A DNA stretch of 64,000 nt from Lonicera japonica. Its lineage: Eukaryota; Streptophyta; Magnoliopsida; Dipsacales; Caprifoliaceae. The stretch lies in assembly GCA_021464415.1 (NCBI GenBank), contig CM038469.1, positions 62,725,650 to 62,789,649 of the forward strand, given 5' to 3'. Below the pieces are notes generated by a model. That model worked only from the letters and a program-made list of their open reading frames with translations, was not told the origin of the DNA and ran no database searches. Made by a program: the position numbers and the translations under genes. Shown one piece after another: positions 22,801 through 37,800 of this stretch (its first letter is position 1; each line of letters starts with the position of its first letter).

Positions 22801-25800
22801 CACCCCCTCACCTCACTTTCCACCCACCAATTCCTAAAATTACCTAAGAAATCCTTATGTGTGAGCCACATATTTTCAAATAAATGGCGAGGGCCCCCAT
22901 TTAAACGGGTTGGAATCAAGTACTATCTGAAAATAATCTGATTCGATTCTAACAAGAGCTTCTTGCCTCACCGATACGTACAAATCTTCCCACCCTGTTG
23001 TGAAAAGGAACCTGTCCAATCTAGAGTGTGATCGCACATTAGACCATGTGAATTCAACATTGCTGATGTTCGGGTCTTTCAAGGATGTTTCATTGATAAA
23101 CGCATCAAAGTCCCTCATACTCCTTGTCACTCTACTACCCCCAACCCCTATTTTTTCCGATGCAAATCTAACTATGTTAAAATACCCTCCTAGACACCAC
23201 CTATCCCCACAAATACCGTATAAACTTGCCAATTCTTCCCAAAAATCGCGCCGCTCTCTATACCTACATGGACCGTAGATCCTCGAAAGCCACCAACTAT
23301 CCCCTTTAGCTGATAAAAACCGAATTGACAATGAGAAGTTCCCCATGATGGATTCCTCTGCTTTTAGAGTTCTAACATCCCAAATGATTAAAATACCCCC
23401 GATTTACCTACCGAAGGAAGATATGCCCAATCCTTGTATCAAACTCCCCATATCGCTCCCACTATTGCCCAATCAATTATTTCTTTCTTGTTTCTTGAAA
23501 GATAACAATATCTGGTTTTTCTCTACACGCACTCTTTTATATTCCTTCCCTCACCCCCTTTTTACTAGAACTAATCTCTCCCATTTTATTTTTTTATAAG
23601 AAACGAAAGATTTATTGCTATTCAAAGAAAGTTACATCAAAGAAAAAGCAATAAAGATAGCAGTGGATGAGAAAACCACTACTTAAATGAGACAACTCAA
23701 CCCAAAACAGCAATAACAAAACCAATTAGACCAAAAAACTACAACAATCCAACTCAAATAAAAGCCTATCAGTACTATCAAAAATATTAGCTGCCTTAGC
23801 CCAAAGACCAATCAAAAATCTCAAGTGATCCCATAAGCTAGATACTGATCTGTAGCAGTCTTCAAAAATTCTCTTGTTTCTCTCTAGCAATATTGCCCAA
23901 GCTGCAGCCATCACTGACACCTTCCACAGATTGCTAGCTTTTGCGTTGCTGAAGCTACATTCCAGGCCAATGAAATCTACCCATCTTTTGGGGACAGCCC
24001 CTACCCATCCAAATGCCTTGAACAACCGAGCCCAAATTCCCCATGCATAGTTACAATGGAGCAAAATGTGATCAATCCCTTCGAAACCTTCTTTACACAA
24101 AGTACACCAAGACGGGGACAAACACATAGATGGCCTCCTCTCTTGAATAACGTCACAAGTGTTCACTCTTCCTCTTAATACAAGCCAAGCCTTTGGAAGG
24201 GACTTTTCCTTTCCAAATGAACTTATACTGATGAGGAGTGATTGAGGGCGATGAATGAGATAGAGTTTCAAAAAAGGACTTACAAGAGAAAACACCAGAG
24301 ATTTGAGCAACCCATACCCGTTTATCCAAATAATTTTCGTTAAGATTTAAACCATGAATCAAACCTAACAAGGAGACATACTCGTCAACTTCCCTATTAA
24401 GGAAAGACCTACGAAATGAAAGATTCCACGAATATTCTAAATGAGATGACCAAGAATTTACCGCATGAATTGTAGCATTATGATCACAAGAAATTCGATA
24501 AAGTCTAGGGAACCTAATTTTGAGAGGGTTATCTCCTACCCAAGAATCCTCCCAAAAGTGGATTCTCTCCCCGTTTCCCACAACCAATTTAATATTTTGC
24601 TCAAAGTCACTCCACACCCTTGAAATAGACTTCCAATGAGCACAAAGAGAGCCATTAATGTCATGTGAAGAGTCCCACCCATTCGGATGAGTGCCATACT
24701 TACTATAATCACATGCCAAAGTGAATCACTTTCAAGTGGGAATCGCCAAAGCCATTTACCGAGCAGTGTCTTATTTCTTTTAGATAAGTTCCCCACACCA
24801 AGCCCTCCATCTATCTTAGGTCTAGAAACAACCTCCCAATTCACAAGATGGTCTTTTTTTCCCTCCCATCTTCCTTCCCAAAGGAAGTCCCTCATTAACT
24901 TTTCCAAACTTGTTGCTACTTTTTGGGGAATTTTAAAAATAGAAAGGTAGTAAATTAGGATGCTCCCCAGAACCGATTGAAGCAAAGTTAATCTCCCCCC
25001 CTTTGAAAGGCACCCTCTATGCCACCCCTCCACTCTTTTTGAGACTCGTTCAATAACCGGGCTCCAAAACTCAACACTATTTGGATTACCACCTAACGGT
25101 AAACCCAAATAACTAAGAGGCCATTCCCCACACCCGCACCCAAGCGTATTTGCAATTTCAGACAGCCGTGATGGAGCTAAGTTCAGCCCCACCACAATGC
25201 TCTTTCCCATGTTGATCTTTAGACCCGATACCAATGAGAATACCTTAAGCACCCCTGCCAAATTATCAACGACAATACTATCGTTTGGGATAAAGAAAAT
25301 GCTATCATCTACAAATTGCAAATGAGAAATTTCAGTTTTATTATGCCCAATCTCAAAACCTCTAACAATCTTCCTCTCGCATGCTCTTTTCATTAACCTA
25401 CTTAAACCGTTCGCCACTATTATGAAAAGGAACAGGGATAGTGGATCCCCTTGACGTAATCCCCTCGAAGCCCCAAAAAGCCCACTCGGTTTCCCATTAA
25501 TCATAACAGAGAAATTAACCGAAGAAAGGCACCCTCTAATCCACCTCCTCCATCTCCCCCCAAACCATTTTTTATCCAAAACGAAATCCAAAAAGTCCCA
25601 ATTAATGTGGTCATAAGCCTTTTCAAAGTCTATTGTGAACACCACACCCTCTCTCTTATTCGCCCTATATTCCTCCACTACCTCATTGGCGATGAGCACT
25701 AAATCAAGTATTTGTCTCCCATGTACAAACGCTCCTTGAGACAAATCAATAGTTTCCCCCAAAACCCTTTTCAATCTCAAAGAAAGTACTTTTGCCAATA

Positions 25801-28800
25801 TCTTGTACAAGGAAGTAACAAGGCTAATTGGTCTAAAATCCTTAATTGAGATTGAATTCAACTTCTTAGGAATTAGACAAATGAAAGTGGCATTAGTTTT
25901 AACATTCACCACACCATTCTCATAAAACTCTCGAAATACTCCCATAATATCACTTTTGATAACCTCCTATCCGGCTTGTAAAGACGCCATTGAAAAACCA
26001 TCCGGACCGGGAGCCTTATCCCCATCACATTGGAATAAAGCTTCCTTTACCTCACTCTCCTCAAAAGGACACTCTAACATTTCTATGCTCTGAGTTCCTA
26101 CCCTCGCCCAATCAAGACCGTCAATCCCGAAGCTACAACCCTCTACACCCTTATAAAGATTTTCGAAATAATTTAGGATCTCTCTTTCTAAATCCTTTTC
26201 CGTTTGAAATACCTCCCCTCCACTCACATTTTCAAGTTTATTGATTATGTTATTTATTTTCCTACCACTCGCCACTCTATGGAATAACTTGGAATTATTA
26301 TCCCACTCAATCACTCCTTTGACTTTGGCTTTTTAGTGCCAAGACACTTCTTCTTTAACTAGTAACTCCTCTAATTTTATCCTCAATGCACCTCTTTCTA
26401 ATCTCTCATCCTCATTTAAGTTTAAAGTGGAATCAACTTTATCTAACTCCTCTATACGTTTCAAAATAGCATTTTTTTCAAATCTAATATCCCCGAACAC
26501 CTCTTTGTTCCACTTTCTAACCTCTCTTTTCACATCCCCTAATTTCAACATGAATTTATATCCCTCCCAACCTTGATGCACACTTGATACCCACCACTCC
26601 TTGAACTTCCCACTAAACTCCTTGATTTTTAGCCACATATTTTCAAAGCGGAAAGGAGTTGGGCCCCACTTAAAACAATTGGTGTCGAGAATTATCGAGC
26701 AATGATCTGAAGTTACTCTAACCAATGCCTCTTGCCTAACCAATTGGACCGAATCCTCCCAACCCGATGTAAAGAGAAATCTATCCAACCTAGAGCAAGC
26801 CAGCCTTTCCCTCATATTTGACCATGTAAAATCCGAATTATGCATTGCTATGTCTTGCAATGCCGCCTCCATAATAAAATTATCAAACTCTTTCATGCTT
26901 TTTGTACATCTTGCTCCCCCTAATTTTTCCGACGGTAACCTCACCACTACACGCCATATGTCTCCACAATAACCAAATACTTCCCCTAGCTCTACCCAAA
27001 AATCATCTCTCTCCTTCGTTTACACGGCCCATACACCCCAGATAGCCATCACTCCTCCCCACCCCCCACCGGGTGTAAGAGAATCGAAACCGAAAAATTA
27101 CCTAAAAGTTAATCAAAACCTCTAAAGACCCTCGAATCCCAAATTACAAGAATCCCTCCCGACGTTCCGGTTGACGGTAAAAAGACCCATTCCTTAAACC
27201 GACAACCCCACACGCTACCTACAATTTTTTTATCGATATCTTTCTTTTTTGTTTCTTGAATTATTACTACATCCGGTTTTTCTTTGCACAAAAGTTCTTT
27301 GACTACCTTCCTTTTGTTTTTCCCCCCCAACCCCCTCACGTTCCAACTTAATATTTTCATTTAAAATTACCGCTAACTCCCTTCCTAACCGACTTACTTC
27401 GTTCCCTCTCCAATCTCCCTCCTTCGTAATTCACACTACTCTCCAAATTTTTCAACTCCCTACTCCTATTTCCTGTCAATTTCTTATCTCCCATGATCTT
27501 TCCCTTTTTTGTTATAAATCTTTTCTCAAACGTGTTTTGAATAGGTACCAAAGTCAAACTCATTTTGTTCAAAATGCTCAAAATTTCCCCCCACTCTTCC
27601 CCTTTCATAATTTCTTCACCCGCCGCAAATTCCCCCCCATTTTGCTCGATTAATGGCATTGGCTGCTGATTATTCAGTTTCACTTGGCATACATTTAAGC
27701 TAGATAAGTATTGGTTCTCATTTATCGGGGTATAAAGCACCTGAACTCAATAACTCCTTCACACGACTTTTCAATAGTACACAAGGTGTGTGAATTAAAT
27801 GCTTGCAAATTTAAATTAGAGGGAGACGGGAAAGTAAGAAGAATATTACCTTCAGACTGATTCGAAGATCTGCTAGGTGACACAGGAGATGTTATTGTGA
27901 ATTTACTTGGCTCAATTGCAAGGATTTGTGTGTCATGTACCGTATTCAAGATCTGCAGTACTAGTCTTTTGCTTAATGGGAATTAATGCCACACCCATAT
28001 TGCCAAGAAAACCACTATATTTCTCCCAATCGTCCTTACTCAAACCCAACATCTTTGCTTGCTCAACAGTTTTCTTAGGTACTGGGATTGGAGTACTGCA
28101 ATCCCCAAAATTGGGCCTAAACAAATCGTTTTGGTGCTCAATAATTTTTTCTTGTTGTATATTCGGATCAACATATGGAATGAGCTGCAAATTGCAGTTA
28201 CTATAACACTCTAACCTACTCTTACAAAGTGAATTTTGTGTGCATATTTTCGACTTAAGTGGTACATGAGCTGCCATAATTATTTCGGGTGTTGACGTCT
28301 GTTTTCTATGGTATACTGCCATTTTACCCAACCCCAAAGATTGAGAAAAAGGGTTGAAAAAGAATAAATTGAAGAGGCATCTTTAGTAGGTGACCAGAAT
28401 GGTGAAAGATGTGCATAATGAGAATTAGAATTTCGTACCTTTGTGCCCTGTAATTTATTACCGAAATTCTCGAATACCTCCATTATGTTTTTGGCTTTGG
28501 CCTCATCGAGAGATTTACCTTGTGACAGAACCCCTTGACTTTCCTTTTCTGTTTCTTCGAATAACTGTCAACTATTCATTCACTTTTTCGTCTTTTTCAA
28601 AGCCATAGCAAGTTTGTCTCTTCATTAGACAATATTGGATCGTCTGTCATTTCTCCTTCCTCGTCTTGTAGACAACACACTGCATCTTCCTCTGTTTCTT
28701 GCCATGTATTACCCTTTTCCCATGTCCCTACCTCTCCTTCAATGTCTTCTTTATCCTCCATGTGTGAGGATTTGCCTTTTCTCACACATTTGCCTTTTCT

Positions 28801-31800
28801 TTTGTATAAAATCGTGCCATATGTCTCGTCTGTAGTCTCCGTATTGTCTTCTACACATCTGAGAACGTTGTAGTCTCCACATTTAAAATCGCAGTTTTAC
28901 TTTCTGGTAGTCATTTATTTATTTTTTTATGTTTTATCAGAAACAAAAATTTTATTTCAAACTCAAAAAGATAATACAATCATAGCAGGTGCAGGCCAGT
29001 GAATGAGATTTCCACCGGAATTATAGCCTATGCCTACAATACATCAAAACGCTACCAAACCCATTACAAGATCACGACAAAAGGTTGTGACAATCCAGTG
29101 AAAACAAGAAATGGTCAACAGAACTGAAGACATTCAATGCTCTAGCCCATAACCCAACCAAAGATATACTATGGTTCCACACTTCTACCACAGAGCTGCA
29201 TCTGTCATCAAAAATTCTTTTGTTTCGTTCCATAAGCCTCCAAACGCATTTAGCTATACTACCTGTTTACTTGAACGACCACTTAATTGCAATAACATCC
29301 GCCCATTTTTTCGGAAGTGCACCCACTAATCCAAACAGATTAAACATTTTAATCCACAAATCTTGACCAAACTGGCAGTGGATTAAAATATGGTCAATGT
29401 CCTCTCCACTTTCCCTACATAATATGCACCATGAGGGGGACAAACACATATACGGTCTCCACCTTTGGATTAAGTGCACGTATTCACTCTACACAACAAG
29501 ACTAGCCAAGCATACACCTTGATCTCAGATGGGACTCCACACTTCCATATAAAATAGAATTGCGGGAATGGGATTGATGATTGTTTTTTCAAAAGATAGT
29601 CATAGAAAGACTTACAAAAGAACTCCCCGAAAAGATGTGTGGACCAAACCCTTTTGTTTAGGCATGTTTTGATTAAGACTAACATTTTGGATCAAGTTGA
29701 GTAGTGATAAATACTCCCCAAATTCCCTGTTGCAGAAGTTCCTAGAGAATCTAAGATCCCAAGCATAATCAGTATTTGAAGACCAAGAGACAACCGAACC
29801 AATCGACATATATTGGTTGTTGAAAGACGAAAAATTTTAGGAAAAGACTCTTTTAAAGGAATGTCCCCAATCCATTTGTCTTCCCATAATCGAATATTCT
29901 CCCTTTTCCCCGCCACAAGTTTGATATTTTGCACAAAAGAATTCCATATTTTCATAATTGATTTCCAGGGAGCACGGCGAGAACAATTAATATCAATGTT
30001 AGCATCCCACCTGTTAGGATGGAGGCCATATTTGCTCACAATAATTCATGCCAAAGCGATTCCTTTTCAAGAGGGAATCTCCATAGCCATTTCCCTAGCA
30101 AAGCCTCATTCCTTTTCAACAAATTGCCCACGCCTAAACCCCCACTCCTTTTTGACTTCGATACTACTTCCCAATTTACTAAATGATTCCCTTTACCCTC
30201 CCCCTTCCATTCCCAAAAAAGTCTCTTTTCAAAAATTAAAGCCGGTTTGTTAGAGAAATAAACAGGAATACTCCCTAAAACCGATTGTAACAAAACCAAC
30301 CTCCCCCTCTTAAGAGACACCCTTTATGCTAACCCTCCACTATTTTAACCACTCTCTCAATAACGGTATTCCAAAATTATAAACTAGAAGGATTTCCACC
30401 CAACGGAAGCCCTAGGTATGTAAGTGGCCAAGATCCACTACCACACCCCAACCCCTACGCCATGTGTGATAATTTACCGCCTTCAATGTTCAAACGCTAT
30501 TGAACTTTTCCCTATATTAACTTGCAGCCCTGAGACTAAAGAAAACAATTTAATAACCCCCAACATATTTTTGATGCAATTATCCGATTTGACACAAAGA
30601 AAATGCTATCATCCGCAAATTGCAAATGTGATATTCTAACTTTATTGCGTCCTATCCTTAAACCCCTCAATTAAACTACTCTTGCAAGCTTTTTTCATCA
30701 ATCTACTTAGTACATTTGCCACTAGAATAAACAAAAACGGAGATAACGGATCTCCCTGCCGAATCCCTCTTGATGCCCAAAAATGACCTTTCGGTCTCCC
30801 ATTTATAACGATCGAAAAATTCGCCGACGAAATACACCCTTTGATCCAAGATCTCCATTTGTTACTAAATCCTTTTTTCTTTAGTACAAAGTCAAAAAAC
30901 TCCCAACTAATATGATCATATGCCTTTTCAACATCTATTTTGAGAACGACACCTTCCTTTTTCTTTGCCCTATATTCCTCAACCACGTCATTTGCGATCA
31001 AAACCATATCCAAGATTTGTCTTCCTTGAACAAACGCCCCTTGGGACGAGTTTACCGTCTCCCCTAAAACTTTCTTAAGTCTCAATGAAAGGACTTTAGC
31101 CAAAACCTTGTATAACTAAGGAAAAGGCTGATTGGATGAAAGTCTTTAATTGAAATTGAATTCAATTTTTTTGGAATTAAGCAAATAAAAGTGGCATTTG
31201 TTTTTGCATTAACCAATCCAGTATCAAAAATTCTTGGAACACCATTATAACATCTTTCTTGATAACTTCCCATCCTTCTTGTAACGCAGCCATTGAGAAC
31301 CCATCGGGCCCCGGTGCTTTATCACCATCGCACTCAAAAAGTGCTATTTTCACTTCATCCTCTTCAAAGGATCTTTCTATAGGGATTCACTAGACTCTCT
31401 ACAAATACGTGTGCACTCTAATCCTTCAATCCCAAATTTTCTTCCTCCCTCATCCTAATATAATTTTTCAAAGAAATTCATAATTACCTCCTCAATTTCC
31501 TCCTCTAATTACAAGACCCTCCCACTAGAATCTTCAATCTTATTAATCAATTTGCTTGCTTTTCTACCACTTGCAATTCGATGGAATAACTTAGTATTAT
31601 TATCCCATTCAATGACTCCTTTCAATTTTGTCTTCTGATTCCATGAAATTTCCTCCCTCACAATTACTTCCTCCAATTTATTTCTAAGCTCTCCCATTTC
31701 TACCCTTCCCTCATCATCTAAAACTCTATTTGTCTCTTTCTCATCCAATTCACCTATGCGCTTGAGAATTGCACTTTTCTCTTAATCTTATATCCCCAAA

Positions 31801-34800
31801 AGTCTCTTTATTCCACTTTTTAATATCTTTTTCGACCTCCTCCAATTTACCCATGAACTTATACCCCTCCCATCCTTGTTGTACACTATTCTCCCACCAT
31901 TGTTTGAATTTATCTTTGAACTCTTTATCCCTTAGCCACATATTCTCAAATCTGAATGGTGTAGGGCCCCATTTAAAATTATTGGTATTAAGCATAATTG
32001 GACAATGATCCGATGTTGCCCTAACTAGGCTTCTTGTCTCACTGATTGAAACATATCTTCCCACCCCTCTGAATACAAAAAGCTACCAATTCTAGAGCAA
32101 ACTAGCCTTTCTCTCATGTTAGACCATGTAAATTCTGAATTGTTCAATGTTATATCCCTTAATCCCGTCTCTCTAATAAAAGTATCAAAATCCCTCATGC
32201 TTTTTGTGAATCTTTCCCGTTTAATTTCTCCGACAAAAATCGAGCAACATTAAAATCCCCCCCAAGACACCATTTATCCCCACATAACCCGTACAATCCC
32301 GCCAACTCTTCCCAAAAATCTTTTCTTTCTTTAGACTTACATAGACCATATACCCCGGATAACCACCAATCACCTCTCCCCTCCACAGATCTAAGCAAAA
32401 CCGAGATCGAAAAATTCCCCAAAAGAGATTCTAACCCTCTAAAGACCCTAACATCCCATACAATGAGGATTCCCCCCGACCTACCCACTGAAGGTAACAC
32501 TGCCCATTCCTTAAACCATGCCTCCCACACACTCCCTATTAACTTTTTATCAATTTTTCCTTATTTTGTTTATTGGAGAATTACTATGTCAGGCTTCTCC
32601 TTATTTAGTAATTCTTTTATTACCTTCTTTTTACCCATAGCCCCCCAAAACCTTTAACGTTCCAACTTACTTGACTTAGTGATCCACTCATTTTAAATGT
32701 GCTACAATGCTCATTACCTACACACTTGTGCTATTTTTACTCATGATACCTTCGTGTTTTATTACACAATTCTGGCCATTCTCAAACTGGTAAGCAATTT
32801 GAGAATATCTTCACCAAAGCATGCCATTGATTCTACTTGCAGCAAGTTGGGAGTGATTGACATCAACTCTCCAACTTGAGGTGTTGATTCATGGTGCTCG
32901 ATTATAGTTGTGTGCTTATATACTATTTCAGTTAAGTTTGGGCATAAGATTCCTCAATTGATGTAATCAAGTCAATTGACGGAATCACTGGGTTGGCTAT
33001 AAATTAAGTTGTAATCTATTGTTCAACAAATGCAATACAATTATCTTTTTTTTCTCTCTTTCTATACACTAGATGCGTGTCTTTGACTAAGTGGTGGTTC
33101 AGTGGTAAAGAACTAAAACTTCTTATGTTCGAAACTTTCTACCTACAAATGTTGTGCTTTAATTTTTGAGAACAAAAGAACAGAGCTAATATTGGGAAGA
33201 CCAAATTTGCTCTGCTATTTATACTAAAAAACAGGGACCACTTGTGCTTCTATTAGTAATAGACTTTCCACAATAAATTGTATTGTTCCCTACTTTTTAG
33301 GTATGATTTTTTTTTATTGATTAGTTTATGTATTTACAATTGATTTGTTTACTTTATAAATCTGGATATCTGTGCATTGTCTGTTTGCAACCTTAACATG
33401 TCTTAGAGTGAAAGTGGTTCCAAAAAATGCCTTTTCAAAAGTGCTGCATAACTTGCGGTTTTCTTTGTTCACAGAAAAAAAGGAATCCAGGAACTGATAA
33501 TAATTAGGTGCTGGGCTTCCTTCTAAGCAGTGTTTTAAAATGCGTTTTGGGGTGCGCATCAATGCACTTTCTCACAAAAATGCCCCTAGGCGCAATATCA
33601 AGTGCAGGGTGTACAAAAAGCTTACAATTTTTGACTGACGCGTACGCTTTTTCACCAAGGCGTGCACTTTTAACACTTAGGCATTTAGTACGTACGCTTT
33701 GTTGGCCTTTTCCTTTCAAGACAATAAATGAAAAATAAAATAAAAAAAAAGACGAATGTAACGAAACCCTAAGGTCCTAAAAGGGGAGAGAGAGCAAGAG
33801 AGAGGAGGGGGGGAACTCCATTGCTGCACACACGAATTGATGGAAAGTCCATTGCTGGCTTGATGCACCAAAGTGATCAACACCCTTTGTCAGATATTTT
33901 AGGGTGGATTTCTACACGAGAAAGTGATCAACTTATATCTAATTATATTGGATTTTGTAACTGAAGCACTATTTAGGGTGTGTTTGATGGGTAGATGAAA
34001 AAATTTAAATTGTATGGAAAACAAAATCTAGAGGTTGGTTTATGATTACATGAGAAAAGGAGAAAAGTGGGATAAATCAAGTTATACCAAGGAAATTGAT
34101 TACATGGGCAATTACGCAACCAAATAACACAAAAGATGGAACATATAAAATTTTGAGCATTTAGCAGCGAAAAGAAATGCGATCAAACACTGCCTTTTGT
34201 CCAAAATAACCGCATGCACACAATATGCAAAAGGAGCGCTAGAAGCACATCGGGAGGAAACGTTGGTGCACTTAGTGGAGCATGTTGAGCAACCATTTTG
34301 CACATCCATACCATGCAAAATCTTTCAATTTAACTTTTTATCTAAAAACAAAACACGAGAATTCAATATCTAACCTGAGAAGTGCATCCACCAGCAAAAG
34401 TGCATCTGCACTTGCTTGTACAATCAGAGATGGCGCCTAATGTACAATAAACAAATAGGAAAAGTTGATGTAAGTAAGTGTTGAAAAGTGAACTACATTT
34501 TTTTTTATCGGAAAAAAAATGCTTATATTGAAAGAATGAAAAAGCAAATACAAGCAGAGAAAGAGTTGAAAGAGAACGAGATGTCGACAAACAACTAACA
34601 AGAAAAACAAACAAAGCAACAACAACCCAAATCAAAAACCATAGGCTACAGCACAGCACAGCCTAGAACAAACAAACAACCAAGTAATCAAAACAAACAA
34701 ACCCAAAGCAACTCAAACAGAAAACTCCCTCGGTTGCTAAAACCATAGAAAAATTTATGTTGAAAAGTGAACTACATGCAACATCCTTTATTGCTTTCTT

Positions 34801-37800
34801 GGCCCAGAACATTACAAGTTTATTATAACAGAAAAAATATGCTTCCGTTTTTAGAACTTAGATACTTACGGCCTGTCCAATCTCTGACATTAAGCATGCA
34901 AGACCACTGATTACTTTCTCATCTCCCTTGTTAAGAGCTGGAAGAAGAAGTACTTCTTTAAGAAATCCTACCCGACATAACAGAACTTGTGGTATCCCCT
35001 ACAAAAGCAAGGGCAGAAAAAGCAAGATGAGTTCAAATAAAGAGTGAGTTGAGAACATAAACTGAACACCCACTCTACCGGCCTATTTAAAAGTTGATAT
35101 AAGGAAACAATGGTGATGCAAGATCTCTTAATTGGTTAGATAATTATTACATGGTTTGGAAGACAATGGGTTTAAGAAGTCTTGTGAGCCCAAAGCTAAT
35201 TGCTCTTGGTAAATAATTAAACAGTATTATTGGTGTACTACTATGTTTGGGTACTTTTAGTATGTAGCATCTTAGGCTTTTGCGTCTTAGGCTACAAGTA
35301 AGGATGTAATCCATCGTAATTAGTCAGAATATTGAATAGTAAAGCATTAGAGCTTAGGGGCTTGTGAGAAATCCCTTAGTCCATCGTAATATTGAATAGT
35401 AAAGCATTAGAGCTTAGGGTATGCAAGCCATCCCTTATTCTCTTTCTCCCTTCTTCTTTTTGTTCATATTCTTATATGGATCCCCGTCAATTTGGTATCA
35501 GAAGCAAATTTGTTCCAATTGATATCGATATCTTCTTCCTTTCCTTAAGTCATATACTCTCCTCCCTTAAATCTGCTCTGTCAGATTATTCTTACAAACG
35601 AACCTCTTCTTTCTAATATATATACATACACGTACGTATGTTATTTTCCATTTTTACCTCACTTTCAATGGTGACCGTTGCAGAGTTAAGCGCAAAGCAT
35701 GAGACAGAGGTGCGAACTTTAGCCTAAACCAACAAAAAGTGGATTGATCAGCAGAAACTGCAGCTTCCCTAGCAACAGAAATGGAGAAGCTTTTGGATGA
35801 CCAGGGCAAGGGAAAATCTGCAGAAATTGATTCCAGCTCGAGTATTTGTCAACCAGTGCCCCAAGTTACGAACCACATATTGGAGAGCTTCTTTTTAGGT
35901 GGTATGGCCAAACGAATTAAATTGAAAGGGACTGCACAGACATGTACTAAATATCAGCAAAATCATTATGCTTCCATTAGGACATGGGGATGACATGAAA
36001 CTAGCATTGACTTGCTATTTTGTCCCGCCAAATTACAAACAGCGTCCTCATTTACAGTTTACACATTTGACATAGGGCACACAATCCGTTGAAGAGTACA
36101 TCGCACAGTTTTATAGCCGAGCTACACAGTCGAAGTTCCCTTGGAGTGAAGATGTTATGATATCTAAGTACAGACATGGATTGAATCCAACCATTTCTTG
36201 TGAACTAGCTACTATTTGATTATGTTGAATATCAGACACAGTCCAAGTAGCTCATCAGATGCAAGATGAAACAGAAAAGATGTCATCCTTTCTGCCACCA
36301 ACTGAAACATAGACAATCAGTGAACAAACTTTTATTGATGCCAACAGTAGCACTTTTTTTATTATCAGAAACAAACGCTTTTATTGATATAAAGAAACAA
36401 TATAAGCGTACTTTGCAAGAGAGACCGAATTCTTGTCTCTCCCCATCTTGGTGTGTACTTTGCAAGAGAGATGCGGATTCTCTGAATCATTTGTTGTTAC
36501 ACTGTCCTTACTCATACTTCATATGGAACAAAGTTTGTGCCAAAATTGGGTTTAGTTGGGCCCTTCCCAAAGCTGGTGTGAGACTTCTTCTCTTGGAAAT
36601 CAATAGCTACAAAGACAAATCTAAGAGCGGAGAGTTATGGAGATGTGTCAAAGTCACTTCCTTTTGGCTATTATAGATGGAGAAGAATTATAGAATTTTC
36701 GAAGGAAAGGTAGAAGAAAAGGAGTGGCTGTTGGAAAGAGTCAAATTCATGGCTTCGTTGTGGGCTTCCAACACCAAGCCTTTCAAAAACTATAGAGTGG
36801 AAGACATCAAGAACAATTGGAGAGCTTGGATTTTTGAATAGTGTTCCATTATATAATCTGTTCTAGGGGTGTGTTGTTGGCTGTTGTTTTTGGCTTGTTA
36901 TTTTTCTTTTCTTTTCTTTTCTTTTTTTGGGTTATATGATTTGTTGTTGGACTCCTTGTCCCCTCTCAGTTTGTACTTTTTATTTACTAATGAAATCTTG
37001 TTTCTTATCAAAAAAATATAAGCGTACAAAGATAGAACCATCTGGTGAACCAGAGGTTCACCATAGCAGTAGCCATCAAACAAAAAAACAATCAAAACAT
37101 ATACAAGATACTGCTAATCATCAATTCACAAAATACAACCCCAACTACCTAAAGATCTCAAACTGCCCTAAATTCTCAACAGCCATAACTCATAGCTGCA
37201 CCCCAATCACTAGATATATTGGAGGCAGATAGAATGCCAAAAACATTAGACGAGTTCTGATACTACTAGAGGTTTGATGGGTCTCTTATTAATAGTAGAA
37301 AGAGGGTTTTTTTTCCATTACAAATATGATGTAATGCCTCTACTCAAATCAGACTAGAATTAATTGATTATTTGTTTAGAATTTAGTTGTTTTACTTTAG
37401 TTCTTCTTAAATTTGTGCTCTTCTTCAGAGCAATTCTCTCTTCTTCATCTTAAATTCGCTCTCAATTTGTTGCTAGGGCAGATCTCTTAATAGCTGCCTT
37501 GCATCAGCTAGTGAAAATGTGAGCCATCCCTTATTCTCTTTATCTCTTCTTCTTTTATTCTAATTCTTATGTTGTTCCCCATCAAATATTTTATTAAATA
37601 CAACACAACACCATGTACTACGGAATGGAATATGATGTCCATTGAAGGTACAAATCCAGAAACAGAACTTGAAATCCACTCAAAACAAATTCGTTGCGCG
37701 TTATACAACACTATCGAAGTAAAAAGTGGTTGATAGATAATCCCGACTCAGGACACAAGGATTGTACTTAATGTCACAGACCCATCAAGGTAACACTATC

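Larger units (their letters stand above)
19459..23585 (-). mobile_element. L1-type LINE G, nearly complete ORF2, broken
   Basis: Minus-strand order: endonuclease (about 23580-22880; [20 protein letters not shown]), the linker to RT, RT (KAPGPDGF at about 22240, [15 protein letters not shown] at about 21870, RQGD at about 21710, FADDTIFF at about 21215), then the C-terminal part ([18 protein letters not shown]) and RVT zinc finger ([12 protein letters not shown]), and the poly(A) end at 19459. Breaks include a stop near 21900, several frameshifts and a plus-strand LINE insertion at 21253-21597. The endonuclease start abuts the next LINE's poly(A) end at 23586. ORF1 is absent. Confidence 0.9.
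23586..28915 (-). mobile_element. L1-type LINE H, ORF1 part plus full ORF2, broken
   Basis: The best-preserved LINE. Minus-strand order: ORF1 remnants (about 28800-27370, acidic, several frames), then the ORF2 start at 27360 with endonuclease ([27 protein letters not shown]), then RT from 26947 to 24536 and a C-terminal part with RVT zinc finger ([20 protein letters not shown]) at about 24170. The poly(A) end is at 23586. RT carries [42 protein letters not shown] and LRQGDPLS; the catalytic motif reads FVDD rather than FADD. Frame breaks fall near 26950-27100, 26320 and 25950. Confidence 0.92.
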
